Assembly: GCF_003325355.1 (NCBI RefSeq)
Contig: NZ_CP030850.1
Coordinates: 1,116,001 to 1,180,000, forward strand
Direction: 5' to 3'
DNA from: Runella rosea
Lineage (GTDB): Bacteria > Bacteroidota > Bacteroidia > Cytophagales > Spirosomataceae
Length of the DNA: 64,000 nucleotides
Positions 26,231 to 35,310 of this stretch are shown here, one piece after another. The notes beneath the pieces are model-generated. The model had not been told where the DNA came from, ran no database searches, and worked only from the letters and a program-made list of their open reading frames with translations. Positions within the stretch are counted from its first letter, which is position 1; every line of letters starts with the position of its first letter. The translations under genes and the position numbers were made by a program.

Positions 26231-27541
26231 ATGAATATTCCAAACAATCAGAATTTACAAACAATGATGACTTACATTGAGCCAGCTCCGATAAAAGATA
26301 AGGAGAATCCACTGGAGTCTATGATGTCGCGCTTTGACAAAGCTGCCGAATTATTGGGTATCAGCGACGAAATGTACCATATCCTTAAAATGCCTCGAAA
26401 GCAAGTCGTCGTGGGTCTGCCCGTGACGATGGACAACGGACAAATCAAGGTTTTTGAAGGGTATCGCGTTATTCACTCTACCATTCTGGGGCCCTCCAAA
26501 GGCGGAATTCGATTCGACATGGGGGTAAACATTGACGAAATCAGGGCCTTAGCCGCTTGGATGACCTGGAAATGCGCCGTGGTTGACATTCCTTACGGGG
26601 GTGCCAAAGGCGGAATTGCCTGCAACCCACGCGAAATGTCAGCGGGAGAGATTGAGCGACTGATGCGTGCTTACACCACCGCGATGCTCAACGTATTTGG
26701 TCCCGATGAAGACATCCCCGCCCCCGACATGGGCACTGGCCCGCGCGAAATGGCTTGGTTGATGGACGAATACTCCAAAGCCAAAGGCATGACCGTGCAG
26801 GGAGTAGTAACGGGCAAACCGCTTGTATTGGGCGGCTCGCTCGGACGAACCGAAGCTACCGGACGCGGCGTAACCGTTTCGGCGCTTTCGGCCATGGAAA
26901 AAATGCGTATCAATCCCTACCGTGCTACTGCTGCCATTCAGGGATTTGGCAACGTGGGTATGTACGCGGCAGCTCTGCTTCACGAACGCGGCGTAAGCGT
27001 GCAGGCCATCAGTGATATTTCGGGAGGGTATTATAATTCCAACGGAATCGATATTGAAGCCGCGATGGCCTACCGAAATGCCAACGGAGGAATGTTGGAA
27101 GGATACACCGGAGCCGAAAAAATCACCAACGAAGAATTACTTTCTCTCCCCGTGGATGTGCTCGTTCCTGCGGCCAAAGAAGATGTGATTACCCACGAAA
27201 ACGCCGCCGATATTCAGGCAAAAATGATTGTAGAAGGTGCCAACGGCCCAACTTCAGCCAGCGCCGACGACATCATCAACAGCAAGGGAATCATGGTTGT
27301 GCCCGACATTCTGGCCAACGCAGGCGGGGTAACGGTTTCGTACTTTGAATGGGTTCAAAACCGCATCGGTTACAAATGGAATTTGGAACGCATCAACCGC
27401 CGCTCAGACCGTATCATGAAGGATGCCTTTGAAAATGTATACGCCACCTCTCAAAAATACAAAGTAAATATGCGCTTGGCGGCTTACATTGTGGCCATCG
27501 ACAAAGTGGCCAGCACTTACAAATTCCGTGGCGGTTACTAA
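26231..27541 (+). CDS. gdhA: Glutamate dehydrogenase (Glu/Leu/Phe/Val dehydrogenase family)
   Basis: 436 residues, the length of hexameric bacterial enzymes. The substrate region has GPSKGGIRF and the catalytic Lys K126 in YGGAKGGI; the Rossmann motif is GFGNVG (near residue 240). It interconverts 2-oxoglutarate plus ammonia and glutamate, linking nitrogen and carbon metabolism in the cytosol. An in-frame ATG pair at 26264 could also start the protein, since the first eleven residues are not conserved in the family. Single gene with its own promoter and a following hairpin. Confidence 0.9.
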   Translation: MNIPNNQNLQTMMTYIEPAPIKDKENPLESMMSRFDKAAELLGISDEMYHILKMPRKQVVVGLPVTMDNGQIKVFEGYRVIHSTILGPSKGGIRFDMGVNIDEIRALAAWMTWKCAVVDIPYGGAKGGIACNPREMSAGEIERLMRAYTTAMLNVFGPDEDIPAPDMGTGPREMAWLMDEYSKAKGMTVQGVVTGKPLVLGGSLGRTEATGRGVTVSALSAMEKMRINPYRATAAIQGFGNVGMYAAALLHERGVSVQAISDISGGYYNSNGIDIEAAMAYRNANGGMLEGYTGAEKITNEELLSLPVDVLVPAAKEDVITHENAADIQAKMIVEGANGPTSASADDIINSKGIMVVPDILANAGGVTVSYFEWVQNRIGYKWNLERINRRSDRIMKDAFENVYATSQKYKVNMRLAAYIVAIDKVASTYKFRGGY

Positions 27542-27582
27542 TAAAGTAATGCGCTGTGAGTAGCGAGTAGTGATAAGATTGT

Positions 27583-27590
27583 TATTTTTG
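27583..27590 (+). promoter_or_regulatory. -7-like element before phosphatidylserine decarboxylase gene
   Basis: TATTTTTG, exact TAnnTTTG match, but it lies directly against a hairpin that looks like the glutamate dehydrogenase terminator. No -33 element seen. Confidence 0.35.
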
Positions 27591-27627
27591 CGAGGTGAAA
27601 GGCTTAAACCTATCCCTCGCATTTTTT
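27590..27627 (+). terminator. Terminator after glutamate dehydrogenase
   Basis: GCGAGG / CCTCGC arms with an inner AGG/CCT pairing, followed by ATTTTTT. Confidence 0.6.
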
Positions 27628-27646
27628 ATTTTACCTATACGCAAAC

Positions 27647-28306
27647 ATGACTATTCATAAAGAAGGAACGGCCAGCATTGGATTAGCGGCTCTTTTTGTA
27701 CTGATAACCAACGGATTGGTTCGCTATTTCTGGGGAGAATTAGATTGGTTGACCACGGCTTGGCTGGCCGCATCCCTTATCTTCTTCTTTATCATCCTTC
27801 AGTTTTTTCGAAAACCAGCCCGCGTTTTTTCTGTCAACCCAAAACACGTCATTGCTCCGTGTGATGGAAAAGTGGTCGTTATTGAAGAGGTAATTGAAAC
27901 CGAATATTTCAAAGGACCACGCCGCCAAGTGTCGATTTTTATGTCACCCATCAATGTACACATCAACTGGAATCCCATTTCGGGGGTGGTCAACTATTTC
28001 AAGTACCATCCAGGCAAATACTTAGTGGCTTGGCACCCAAAATCTAGCACAGAAAACGAGCGCACCACCACCGTCATCAAAGCTCCTAACGGCGTAGAAG
28101 TACTTTTTCGGCAAATTGCGGGCGCATTGGCCAAACGAATTGTATGGTACGTAAAAGAAGGGCAACAAGTAGCCCAAGGCTCCGAAATGGGCTTTATCAA
28201 ATTTGGCTCACGGGTAGACCTTTACTTACCCTTAGACGCCAAAATACTTGTCAATTTAGAAGATAAAACGAAGGGCGGAATTACCGTATTGGCCGAATTA
28301 AAATAA
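27647..28306 (+). CDS. psd: Phosphatidylserine decarboxylase proenzyme (short form)
   Basis: 219 residues, the short (type II, about 220-residue) form. Two N-terminal membrane segments (about 8-50) precede the decarboxylase domain. ISVFMSPINVHINWNP (near residue 100) holds a family His, and FGSRVD holds the self-cleavage site between G187 and S188, which creates the pyruvoyl group and alpha/beta chains. It converts phosphatidylserine to phosphatidylethanolamine at the inner membrane. The gene stands alone, 46 bases before murQ on the same strand. Confidence 0.9.
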   Translation: MTIHKEGTASIGLAALFVLITNGLVRYFWGELDWLTTAWLAASLIFFFIILQFFRKPARVFSVNPKHVIAPCDGKVVVIEEVIETEYFKGPRRQVSIFMSPINVHINWNPISGVVNYFKYHPGKYLVAWHPKSSTENERTTTVIKAPNGVEVLFRQIAGALAKRIVWYVKEGQQVAQGSEMGFIKFGSRVDLYLPLDAKILVNLEDKTKGGITVLAELK

Positions 28307-28352
28307 GTGTGTTGTTGCCTTTGTTTCATCATACGCATTACTTAAACTAACT

Positions 28353-29171
28353 ATGCTATCAACTTCTACGACTGAATCTACTTCCCGTTACGAAAATCTT
28401 GACCAAATGAGTGTTCGGGAACTGCTCATCAACATCAATAACGAAGACAAAACCGTACCCTATGCCGTCGAAAAGGCCATTCCGCAGATTGAGGCTTTGG
28501 TCGAACAAATTGTGATTCGGATGAAGCAGGGAGGGCGTCTTTTCTACATTGGGGCAGGTACGAGCGGTAGATTAGGGGTGGTAGATGCATCAGAATGTCC
28601 ACCTACTTACGGTGTCCCCTTTGATTTGGTCATAGGGCTGATGGCCGGGGGCGACCAAGCCATTCGGCGGGCGGTCGAAAACGCCGAGGACGACCCCGAA
28701 CAGGCATGGATTGACCTAAAAGAATACGAAATTGATGAATTGGACTCGCTGGTAGGCATTGCGGCCTCTGGTCGAACCCCTTATGTGATTGGGGGATTGC
28801 AGAAAGCCCGCGAGTCTGGCATTCTGACGGGTTGTATCGTGTGTAATACGGGTTCGGCGGTAGCCGCCGCCGCAGAGTATCCTGTTGAAATTGTCGTGGG
28901 CCCAGAGTTTGTCACGGGCAGTACGCGTATGAAATCAGGAACCGCCCAAAAACTAGCATTAAACATGATTTCAACCTCAGTGATGATTCAGCTGGGGCGC
29001 GTGAAAGGCAATAAAATGGTCGATATGCAAATGACCAACTATAAATTGGTACAACGGGCCATCCGTATGGTCAGAGAGGAGCTTCCTCACCTCACCTCAG
29101 AAGAAGCGCAGGCGTTGCTTGAAGCCCATGGAAGCGTACGCAACGCCGTAGAAGCGGGCAGAAAGAGCTAA
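28353..29171 (+). CDS. murQ: N-acetylmuramic acid 6-phosphate etherase
   Basis: 272 residues. SIS domain with the sugar-phosphate-binding motif GAGTSGRLGVVDASECPPTYG truncated here to its core GAGTSGRLG (near residue 68), plus a catalytic Glu in DASECPP and the GPEFVTGSTRMKSGTAQK segment near residue 185. It cleaves the lactyl ether of MurNAc-6-phosphate to give GlcNAc-6-phosphate in cell-wall recycling. The length is a little short of the usual 300 because the C-terminal helical (UBA-like) part is brief. One base separates it from the following membrane protein gene. Confidence 0.93.
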   Translation: MLSTSTTESTSRYENLDQMSVRELLININNEDKTVPYAVEKAIPQIEALVEQIVIRMKQGGRLFYIGAGTSGRLGVVDASECPPTYGVPFDLVIGLMAGGDQAIRRAVENAEDDPEQAWIDLKEYEIDELDSLVGIAASGRTPYVIGGLQKARESGILTGCIVCNTGSAVAAAAEYPVEIVVGPEFVTGSTRMKSGTAQKLALNMISTSVMIQLGRVKGNKMVDMQMTNYKLVQRAIRMVREELPHLTSEEAQALLEAHGSVRNAVEAGRKS

Positions 29172-29172
29172 G

Positions 29173-30102
29173 ATGAAACCGATTTGGGACGCGCTTCGCA
29201 AACACCTGCGGCAAGACTTCCGTTGGAATCTTTACGGAACTCTTGTCCTGTTTTTAGCTTTGTTAATAACGTTCAATTACTCGGTCAATCTCGAACGCGG
29301 AATCATTGACAGCTACCGGGGCAATCCGCTACGCATTGTCTGGTATTTTCTGCTTTACTGTTTTGCGTATTACGGTGGTTTATTGATTTACTTGGGTTTT
29401 ACCAAAGAATGGTGGCGCCTCAAAAACCCCCGATTCTGGCTCTATAGCCTCTTTATTTTGGCCGTTTTGGGGCTTGACGGCGGCTTTTACGGCTACAACT
29501 CCCTGAGTCGAGCCCTCTTTGATGGAGCGGTATACAGCTATCTATTTCATTGCTTCACCAATGTATCTTCGGCGTTGACCGTTTTTCTGCCATTGGCTTT
29601 ATTTTATTATTTTGTCGATAATCAGCGCCATCATTTTTACGGACTTCAACCCAAATGGACAAAGTTAAAGCCTTACTTTATACTGGTCTCGTTGATGCTT
29701 CCGCTAATCGCCTGGGCTTCTTTTCAACCCGATTTTTTACGCTCCTATCCCACTTATTTTGACTCAAATGCCGACGAATTTTTCGGGGTTTCGCGCTGGG
29801 TTACGACCTTGCTTTATGAGCTGTTGTATGCGTTTGACTTTGTATCCGCCGAGCTGATGTTCAGGGGGTTTATGGTCATCGGAATGGCCCATTTATTGGG
29901 CAGAGGCGCCATTATTCCCATGGTAGTATGTTATGCTTCGCTGCATTTTGGCAAGCCTCTCGGCGAAACCATCGGCTCCATTTTCGGCGGTTATATCTTG
30001 GGCGTCATTGCGCTGGAATCACGCAGTATTTGGGGCGGTATCATCGTTCACGTGGGCGTGGCATGGATGATGGATTTGGCAGCATGGCTGCAAAAAATGT
30101 AG
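29173..30102 (+). CDS. CPBP (Rce1/Abi-like) family membrane protein, catalytic motif altered
   Basis: 309 residues with about seven to eight membrane segments. The last third matches the CPBP intramembrane protease pattern. Motif 1, normally EExxxR, reads AELMFR near residue 230, so the first Glu is Ala. Motif 2 is YASLHF, with the expected His. Motif 3 has a His in IIVHVGVAWMMD but Ala in place of the usual Asn. The altered first Glu makes protease activity uncertain. The gene begins one base after murQ, so the two are probably cotranscribed. Confidence 0.7.
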   Translation: MKPIWDALRKHLRQDFRWNLYGTLVLFLALLITFNYSVNLERGIIDSYRGNPLRIVWYFLLYCFAYYGGLLIYLGFTKEWWRLKNPRFWLYSLFILAVLGLDGGFYGYNSLSRALFDGAVYSYLFHCFTNVSSALTVFLPLALFYYFVDNQRHHFYGLQPKWTKLKPYFILVSLMLPLIAWASFQPDFLRSYPTYFDSNADEFFGVSRWVTTLLYELLYAFDFVSAELMFRGFMVIGMAHLLGRGAIIPMVVCYASLHFGKPLGETIGSIFGGYILGVIALESRSIWGGIIVHVGVAWMMDLAAWLQKM

Positions 30103-30125
30103 CCGCCCATCATATCCCTACCTAT

Positions 30126-30881
30126 TTATTTCCCTTCTGGAAAAACAAATACTTTGTTATCCAACACAGGATTGATGGCTATTTTCTCGATGATAATCGT
30201 CTGCCCTTCTTGTCCACTTATTCGATAACGCATTTCAAAAGGAAACGTCATTCCATCTACTTTTTGGAAGTTATTGTACATGATTTCCTGCGGAATGCCC
30301 CTTACTGGCCCATTATTTATCAAACCACGCGACATTAAAAGGCTGAAATCTTGGGCGTCAAAGTAGTAAACCATACTATTTTCTTCCACTTTTTTATTCC
30401 GTTTAAGCCCTTTTTTAGTCAGTTTAAGCTTAATACAATCCACATTACCCACTTTTTCCCGCCCTTGCGTCTCTACTACGTAGCCCTTGGACTTGTAATC
30501 TAAAAAAGGATTGGGAAAATCGGCATCGGCTTCCTGCTGGATGTTATATGTATCTTCCTCCGACAGGATTTCGGGAAGTTTTGTCACGGCATTGGTAGCC
30601 CACGCGGTTTTTCCATCATAAGCCGTCTGGACAAACTCGACTCCGTTGACAATCGTGGCTATTTTTAGTTTTCCACCCTTTTCTTGAAATATCGTCACGG
30701 GAATTTCCACCGACTGCATTTTGATTTTCCCTTCCATTCGAAGGGATTTAAGGGCTGATAGTTTGTCTTTGCCGCCCGTTTGATTTAAATAACCATTCAC
30801 AACTTCATCGGGAGTTTGCGCCCTTGCCACCACTGCCATTAACCCCACCGCCACAAGCACCATTGATTTGATTGTGTTCAT
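30126..30881 (-). CDS. LolA-like outer-membrane lipoprotein-sorting-fold protein
   Basis: 251 residues with a signal peptide (cleavage after VVARAQ, about residue 22). The mature part is beta-rich with an LKSLRMEGKIKMQ opening, GKTAWATN near residue 95 and a YYFDAQDFSLL strand near 165, which fits the half-barrel LolA/LppX/outer-membrane lipoprotein-sorting fold. In Bacteroidota such proteins are usually annotated as hypothetical. Lipid or lipoprotein binding is inferred from the fold. It ends 24 bases from the convergent CPBP gene. Confidence 0.6.
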   Translation of the reverse strand: MNTIKSMVLVAVGLMAVVARAQTPDEVVNGYLNQTGGKDKLSALKSLRMEGKIKMQSVEIPVTIFQEKGGKLKIATIVNGVEFVQTAYDGKTAWATNAVTKLPEILSEEDTYNIQQEADADFPNPFLDYKSKGYVVETQGREKVGNVDCIKLKLTKKGLKRNKKVEENSMVYYFDAQDFSLLMSRGLINNGPVRGIPQEIMYNNFQKVDGMTFPFEMRYRISGQEGQTIIIEKIAINPVLDNKVFVFPEGK

Positions 30882-31037
30882 TCTTCTTTCGTTTATTTGC
30901 GAGATATTAGTAATAAATAGGTACCAAACCGCCTAGCTACTCAGTGCTACTGGACGTCAAATAAAACGCATTTTTACCTCAGGAGGTATATCTGCACAGG
31001 CAGAAAAAGCGTAGCCATGCCATTATTAAACCTAAAA

Positions 31038-31886
31038 TTACAGCACGGCTTTTACTATATACCCCTGTTTTTTAAGCAGTTGTAACACACCTTTTGTTCC
31101 TCCCAAATGTCCTGCACCTACCGCAAAAAAAGTGGATTTAGACTTCATTGCCTTTTCCATGATGGGCACCCAAGCCGAATTTCGCTTGGCCAATAAAATA
31201 TCTTCGTAGCCGTTAAAATCCCATTCGCTGTTATCCATCAATTTTAAAAGTCCTTCCAAATCCTGCTTTTTGTAGAGCGCCACCATGTCGCCAAATTCCT
31301 TGGAGGATTCATCTTTCTTTCGGACCATATCCGCCAGCAATCCTGCCTGTTTTTCGTAGGGAATTTGGTCAAAAACACCCATCTGAAGTTCTACCGTTTC
31401 AAGTCCGAGCAATTCTTTTTTGGTACTAGAAGCCATCTGTGTAAACACCACTTCATAGGATTGCGGCTGACAACTCAACAACGTTGTGTACAGCATCGAC
31501 ATCAGGGCAAATGGCTTCATCCCCCCCATTTGGTCAAGGTTTGTGCCCATTTTTTCTTTAAAATAGTCACTCAATAGGGTGTATTCTTCGGGTTTGAGAT
31601 AGTCTTTTATTTTCTTGCCGTTGGTAAGCAGCATCATTTGCATCATCTTGGACATCAGGGTTGGATCATCCATATCGAGTTCGAGGTAAACTTGCTCTGC
31701 CTTTTGAAAAGCAGCTTTGGTCGAATCGGTCAAAAAATAGTCGTTGGGACAAATCATGTGGATGGTTCCGTAGAGGTACGACGGCTTCGGCAGGCCATTG
31801 CCCGATACTTCCCACAAAAGGGACTTTTCTTGGGCATAACTCCACTGGACGAAAAAACAAAGTACGAGAAGCTGAATTGTTTTCAT
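31038..31886 (-). CDS. Secreted TraB/GumN family protein
   Basis: 282 residues with a signal peptide ending WSYAQ. The TraB/PrgY/GumN signature is visible as PSYLYGTIHMICPNDY near residue 35 (the GTIH motif), ELDMDDP near 75 and a closing VGAGHLGGTKGVLQLLKKQGY with the GAGH motif near 260. The fold resembles Tiki-type metalloproteases (EreA/ChaN-like), so a metal-dependent hydrolase is possible, but no substrate is known. Monocistronic as far as can be seen. Confidence 0.8.
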   Translation of the reverse strand: MKTIQLLVLCFFVQWSYAQEKSLLWEVSGNGLPKPSYLYGTIHMICPNDYFLTDSTKAAFQKAEQVYLELDMDDPTLMSKMMQMMLLTNGKKIKDYLKPEEYTLLSDYFKEKMGTNLDQMGGMKPFALMSMLYTTLLSCQPQSYEVVFTQMASSTKKELLGLETVELQMGVFDQIPYEKQAGLLADMVRKKDESSKEFGDMVALYKKQDLEGLLKLMDNSEWDFNGYEDILLAKRNSAWVPIMEKAMKSKSTFFAVGAGHLGGTKGVLQLLKKQGYIVKAVL

Positions 31887-32010
31887 AGTTGTTGATTTAT
31901 TCGTTCTTAAATTCTAGCTAAAAGCATCTATACCACAAAACATATTCTGAGGTATCCCATCACAGAACGATGAGAAGATTATTTTCGGTAAAGATAGAAG
32001 AATAAATAAA

Positions 32011-34377
32011 TCACCAACTGCCGCCACCACCGCCGCCAAAACCGCCACCGCTAGAACCGCCACCGCCACTACTACCACTCTTAGAAGGAGCGCTCGTGAG
32101 GGTATTGCTCATGGTTTGGGAAGCATCCTGAAAACGACGGGCAAACTGGGAAGTCGTAAATCCGTTGACGTTGGAAGAATACCAATTAGGCGGAGGAACA
32201 TTGAGCAACTCAAATTTTTGGGACCAATTATCGGTCAGGTTAAAAACCATTGCGTAGGGCAGTGTTTTATCAAAATAATGCGGATCTTCCCGAATGAGTT
32301 GCTGAAGGCGAGGCAGTTCTACGGTTTGCATAAACATTCGATACCCTGCCAATTGTCGATACATCTCCACCCCTAAAAGCGACTTTTTGGGCATTTTTCG
32401 GCTGAGCACCACCATCACCAGCCCAAGAACCAGCGCTCCAACGCCCGTTTCTACGGATACAAACCCAATCTCTGGTATTCCTTCAAACGAAAAAGTAAAC
32501 AACACACAAAGCCCAAACAACACATAGCCTCCAATTTTCATGGCTTTGCCCGCGTCAATTCCGCTGCCTTCGTAGTGGCGATTTGCTTCAATTTTATTCT
32601 TAAGCAATTCGTTGACTTTCTCCATTGTTTTGTAAAAAGTAAGCCGCAACGAAGAGAGCAAGACCGAATTTTGTCCGCTGAAAAGTCCATCAAATAACCG
32701 CTTTTCGTAGGAAGTAGCTGCCTCTGGCAGGAAGTTTAGACGGGTCAATTTGTAGTCCGTATTTTTCAATAGCCCGAGCAATACAACGGTTTCTATTTCT
32801 TCGATTTTAATCAATCCCTGCGACGCCCAGTAGGGAATCAAGGAAATAATATCGTGGTCGTGCAATTTATCATCAATCAAAACACCCGCTTCGGCAGGGG
32901 TCATATTTGGGGGTGGATAGTACTGCGGAACAATCGTAATGGGCTTGTCTCGGCCTTTTTTATGCCAAAACCAAAACACAAAAATGAGCGGAAGGAGGGA
33001 ATAAAGAAGCCATTGATTGTTGGTCCACCCACGCTTCCAAGCAACGTCTGATGAAGACGCCAACACCCCAGAAGGAACACTTACAGCAGGCTGATAGAAT
33101 GAATCTTCGGCAGAAATAGGCGTGGTGGATTCAATAACAATATCGCTGCCCTCAGTACGGGTAGTGAGCAACTGCGTATTGAAATCTGGTGACTCATTGG
33201 CCCGCCACTTGGCTTCTGCCGCCGAAACAGGCAGGGTAATCACGGTTTTGGAAGTTAGGATAGGCTCGTCTAAAAAGTAGTTTTTGTGCCTAAAAAAGAC
33301 CCGCGAATACCCCGCATTTTGGGCATCATCGGCCACATTGCCTTTCAGGGTATAGCGCAATTCAACCCTCCGCTCATCCCCCGCTTTCACATCGGTAAAA
33401 TGTATTTTGAAAGGGTCCTCTTTATCCTGAACGGCCCCTTGCCACTGCACATTTTCAATCGTATAATACGTATGGTTGTGCAGCCACCGCCCCGACATTC
33501 CAAAGGTTCTTTCTGAAACATAATTATCAATCGGAATCCTCAAACTATTGACGGTGTTGATAAATTTCAGATCGGCTTTGATGCTTACTTCGGTCGAGCC
33601 ATCCTTTTGAATAGTATAATGTGTATCGAAATGTTTAAGAAAGAATTTTTTGGCGAGAAACGATACATCGCCCGCTTCGTAGCGAATGTTGTCTTTCGGA
33701 AACCTCAAGTTCAGGGTCCAAGCCTGATTCAATTCGAGGGGTTGAGTCATCGCACCTTTGAGCGTTTGATTATCAACCCATTGGGATTGTGCAGCGTTGG
33801 AGGTACTCCCCGAAGCGCCAGTAAACGTGCTAAACAAAACAGGATTATACGTAGATTGAGGCTGGGGCAAATGCACAGTATAGGTTGCTTTTTCAATACG
33901 TGCATTCCATTGATCTCCAATCAAATTCCAGTTAATTTCGACATGGTCACTGTAATAGGCCGCAATATTATCAACCTCATATTCAATCACATAACGCTGA
34001 AACCCTTCTACTTTTTCATTTGCATCGCCGATTTTTATCCTTAAATAATTCTCTTCTGGTTCAAGCAAATACGTAGCTGGCTGTACCCGAATATTGCGAA
34101 TTGGCATGACGAGCATGTTATTGCGTAGCAATTTGTACGTTGCACTTTCAAGGCCCGGCTGAAATTCAATGTTGTAACGCGTCGGAATGTCTTTATAAAT
34201 GCCATGTTTAGCTTCGGTAAAAAATACGTCGATGGTCTCTTTAATGTTAAGCGCTCCGTTTGCCCGAACGGTCAGATCGATGTCAAAGTGCTTAATCACA
34301 AAGCCCTGCCCGCACACCTGAAAGACAAGGCTCCACAAAATTAGAATGAAAAGATATTTTTTTTTAAAGGAAATCAT
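32011..34377 (-). CDS. DUF2207 membrane protein
   Basis: 788 residues. A signal peptide (ending VCGQ) is followed by a long extracytoplasmic beta-rich DUF2207 domain (about 25-440), a membrane segment near 465, a cytoplasmic-type winged region with MTPAEAGVLIDDK, then two more membrane segments (about 625-670) and a Gly/Ser-rich tail that ends SGGGFGGGGGGSW. This layout is the YciQ-like DUF2207 family. It starts 16 bases downstream of lemA on the same strand; this LemA-DUF2207 pair is widely conserved, but its function is not established. Confidence 0.85.
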   Translation of the reverse strand: MISFKKKYLFILILWSLVFQVCGQGFVIKHFDIDLTVRANGALNIKETIDVFFTEAKHGIYKDIPTRYNIEFQPGLESATYKLLRNNMLVMPIRNIRVQPATYLLEPEENYLRIKIGDANEKVEGFQRYVIEYEVDNIAAYYSDHVEINWNLIGDQWNARIEKATYTVHLPQPQSTYNPVLFSTFTGASGSTSNAAQSQWVDNQTLKGAMTQPLELNQAWTLNLRFPKDNIRYEAGDVSFLAKKFFLKHFDTHYTIQKDGSTEVSIKADLKFINTVNSLRIPIDNYVSERTFGMSGRWLHNHTYYTIENVQWQGAVQDKEDPFKIHFTDVKAGDERRVELRYTLKGNVADDAQNAGYSRVFFRHKNYFLDEPILTSKTVITLPVSAAEAKWRANESPDFNTQLLTTRTEGSDIVIESTTPISAEDSFYQPAVSVPSGVLASSSDVAWKRGWTNNQWLLYSLLPLIFVFWFWHKKGRDKPITIVPQYYPPPNMTPAEAGVLIDDKLHDHDIISLIPYWASQGLIKIEEIETVVLLGLLKNTDYKLTRLNFLPEAATSYEKRLFDGLFSGQNSVLLSSLRLTFYKTMEKVNELLKNKIEANRHYEGSGIDAGKAMKIGGYVLFGLCVLFTFSFEGIPEIGFVSVETGVGALVLGLVMVVLSRKMPKKSLLGVEMYRQLAGYRMFMQTVELPRLQQLIREDPHYFDKTLPYAMVFNLTDNWSQKFELLNVPPPNWYSSNVNGFTTSQFARRFQDASQTMSNTLTSAPSKSGSSGGGGSSGGGFGGGGGGSW

Positions 34378-34393
34378 GATCTAATTGAGCAGA

Positions 34394-34966
34394 TTAAAAG
34401 GAGATTTTTACATTTTGCGACTCTTCTGGGTTCGCTAATTCGAAGAACATTTTTTTGCTAAAATGAAAAAGTCCCGCCACCAGATTGGACGGAAATGAAT
34501 CGCATTTTGTATTGTAATCGCGCACGGTGGCATTGTAATACCGCCGGCTGTTTTGCAAATCATCCTCAATTTTTTCTACGGCGGCCTGTAAATCGGCAAA
34601 ATTTTGGTTTGCTTTCAAATCGGGATAGTTTTCGGCAAGGGCAAATACCGACCGCAGCCCCTGCGACAGCGCCGCGCTGGCCTGCGCCTGAGCGCTTACG
34701 TCGAGCGGCGAGGCATAAACGGCCGCATTTCGCAACTGAATTACTTTTTCAAGGGTTTCGCTTTCGTGTTTGGCGTAGCCTTTTACGGTCGTTACCAAGT
34801 TGGGAATCAAGTCAAAGCGACGCTTCAACTGCACTGATATGCCACTCCAGGCCTCATCTACCAAGGCCCGGCCACTGACAAGGCCGTTGTAGATGGCAAT
34901 GCCCCCGATCAGCAGAAGTGCGGCAACGGACAAAATGATGTAAAATGGATTCATGTTTTTTAGCAT
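34394..34966 (-). CDS. lemA: LemA family protein
   Basis: 190 residues: one N-terminal membrane helix (about 6-26), then a long alpha-helical domain with the family signature LVDEAWSGISVQLKRRFDLIPNLV (shown in part: QLKRRFDLIPNLV, near residue 46) and a YNTKCDSFPSNL region near 150. LemA proteins are inner-membrane proteins of unknown function. An in-frame ATG five codons downstream would also give a normal start. It heads a two-gene unit with the DUF2207 protein. Confidence 0.9.
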   Translation of the reverse strand: MLKNMNPFYIILSVAALLLIGGIAIYNGLVSGRALVDEAWSGISVQLKRRFDLIPNLVTTVKGYAKHESETLEKVIQLRNAAVYASPLDVSAQAQASAALSQGLRSVFALAENYPDLKANQNFADLQAAVEKIEDDLQNSRRYYNATVRDYNTKCDSFPSNLVAGLFHFSKKMFFELANPEESQNVKISF

Positions 34967-35310
34967 TAGGTTATTAAAAGAGGAACGAAATGTTTTTTAT
35001 TGGATTAGGTCAGCATTTCCGCAAAGATTTACCCTAAAAGCTCAACGAAAAAATGAAACAAAGGGAAGCGTAGAAAGAAGGTATTCAAACGTATAAAATG
35101 GGGAGTTAATCGTTGTGAATCAATTGAAAAAGCCTTCAATAATTGACCAAACCTAAAGTGTTCAAAAATATCCCTAATGTACAAATTTTAGTCAATCCAT
35201 AAATGAATAAAGCACAATTTATCCTATCAAAAATTTACCAAAAAAAAGGTCAGCTTCAAAAAATTGAAGCTGACCCAAGCTATGTAAATACAATTTATAT
35301 GACAAATTAC
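34967..35310. other. AT-rich intergenic region with a terminator
   Basis: 344 bases. It must contain the lemA promoter, though no strict TAnnTTTG element was found, and it holds the aminotransferase terminator at 35241-35275. Nothing else is apparent. Confidence 0.5.
35241..35275 (-). terminator. Terminator of class V aminotransferase gene
   Basis: Perfect 12-bp arms GGTCAGCTTCAA / TTGAAGCTGACC with a four-base loop; on the minus strand it is followed by seven T. Confidence 0.85.
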
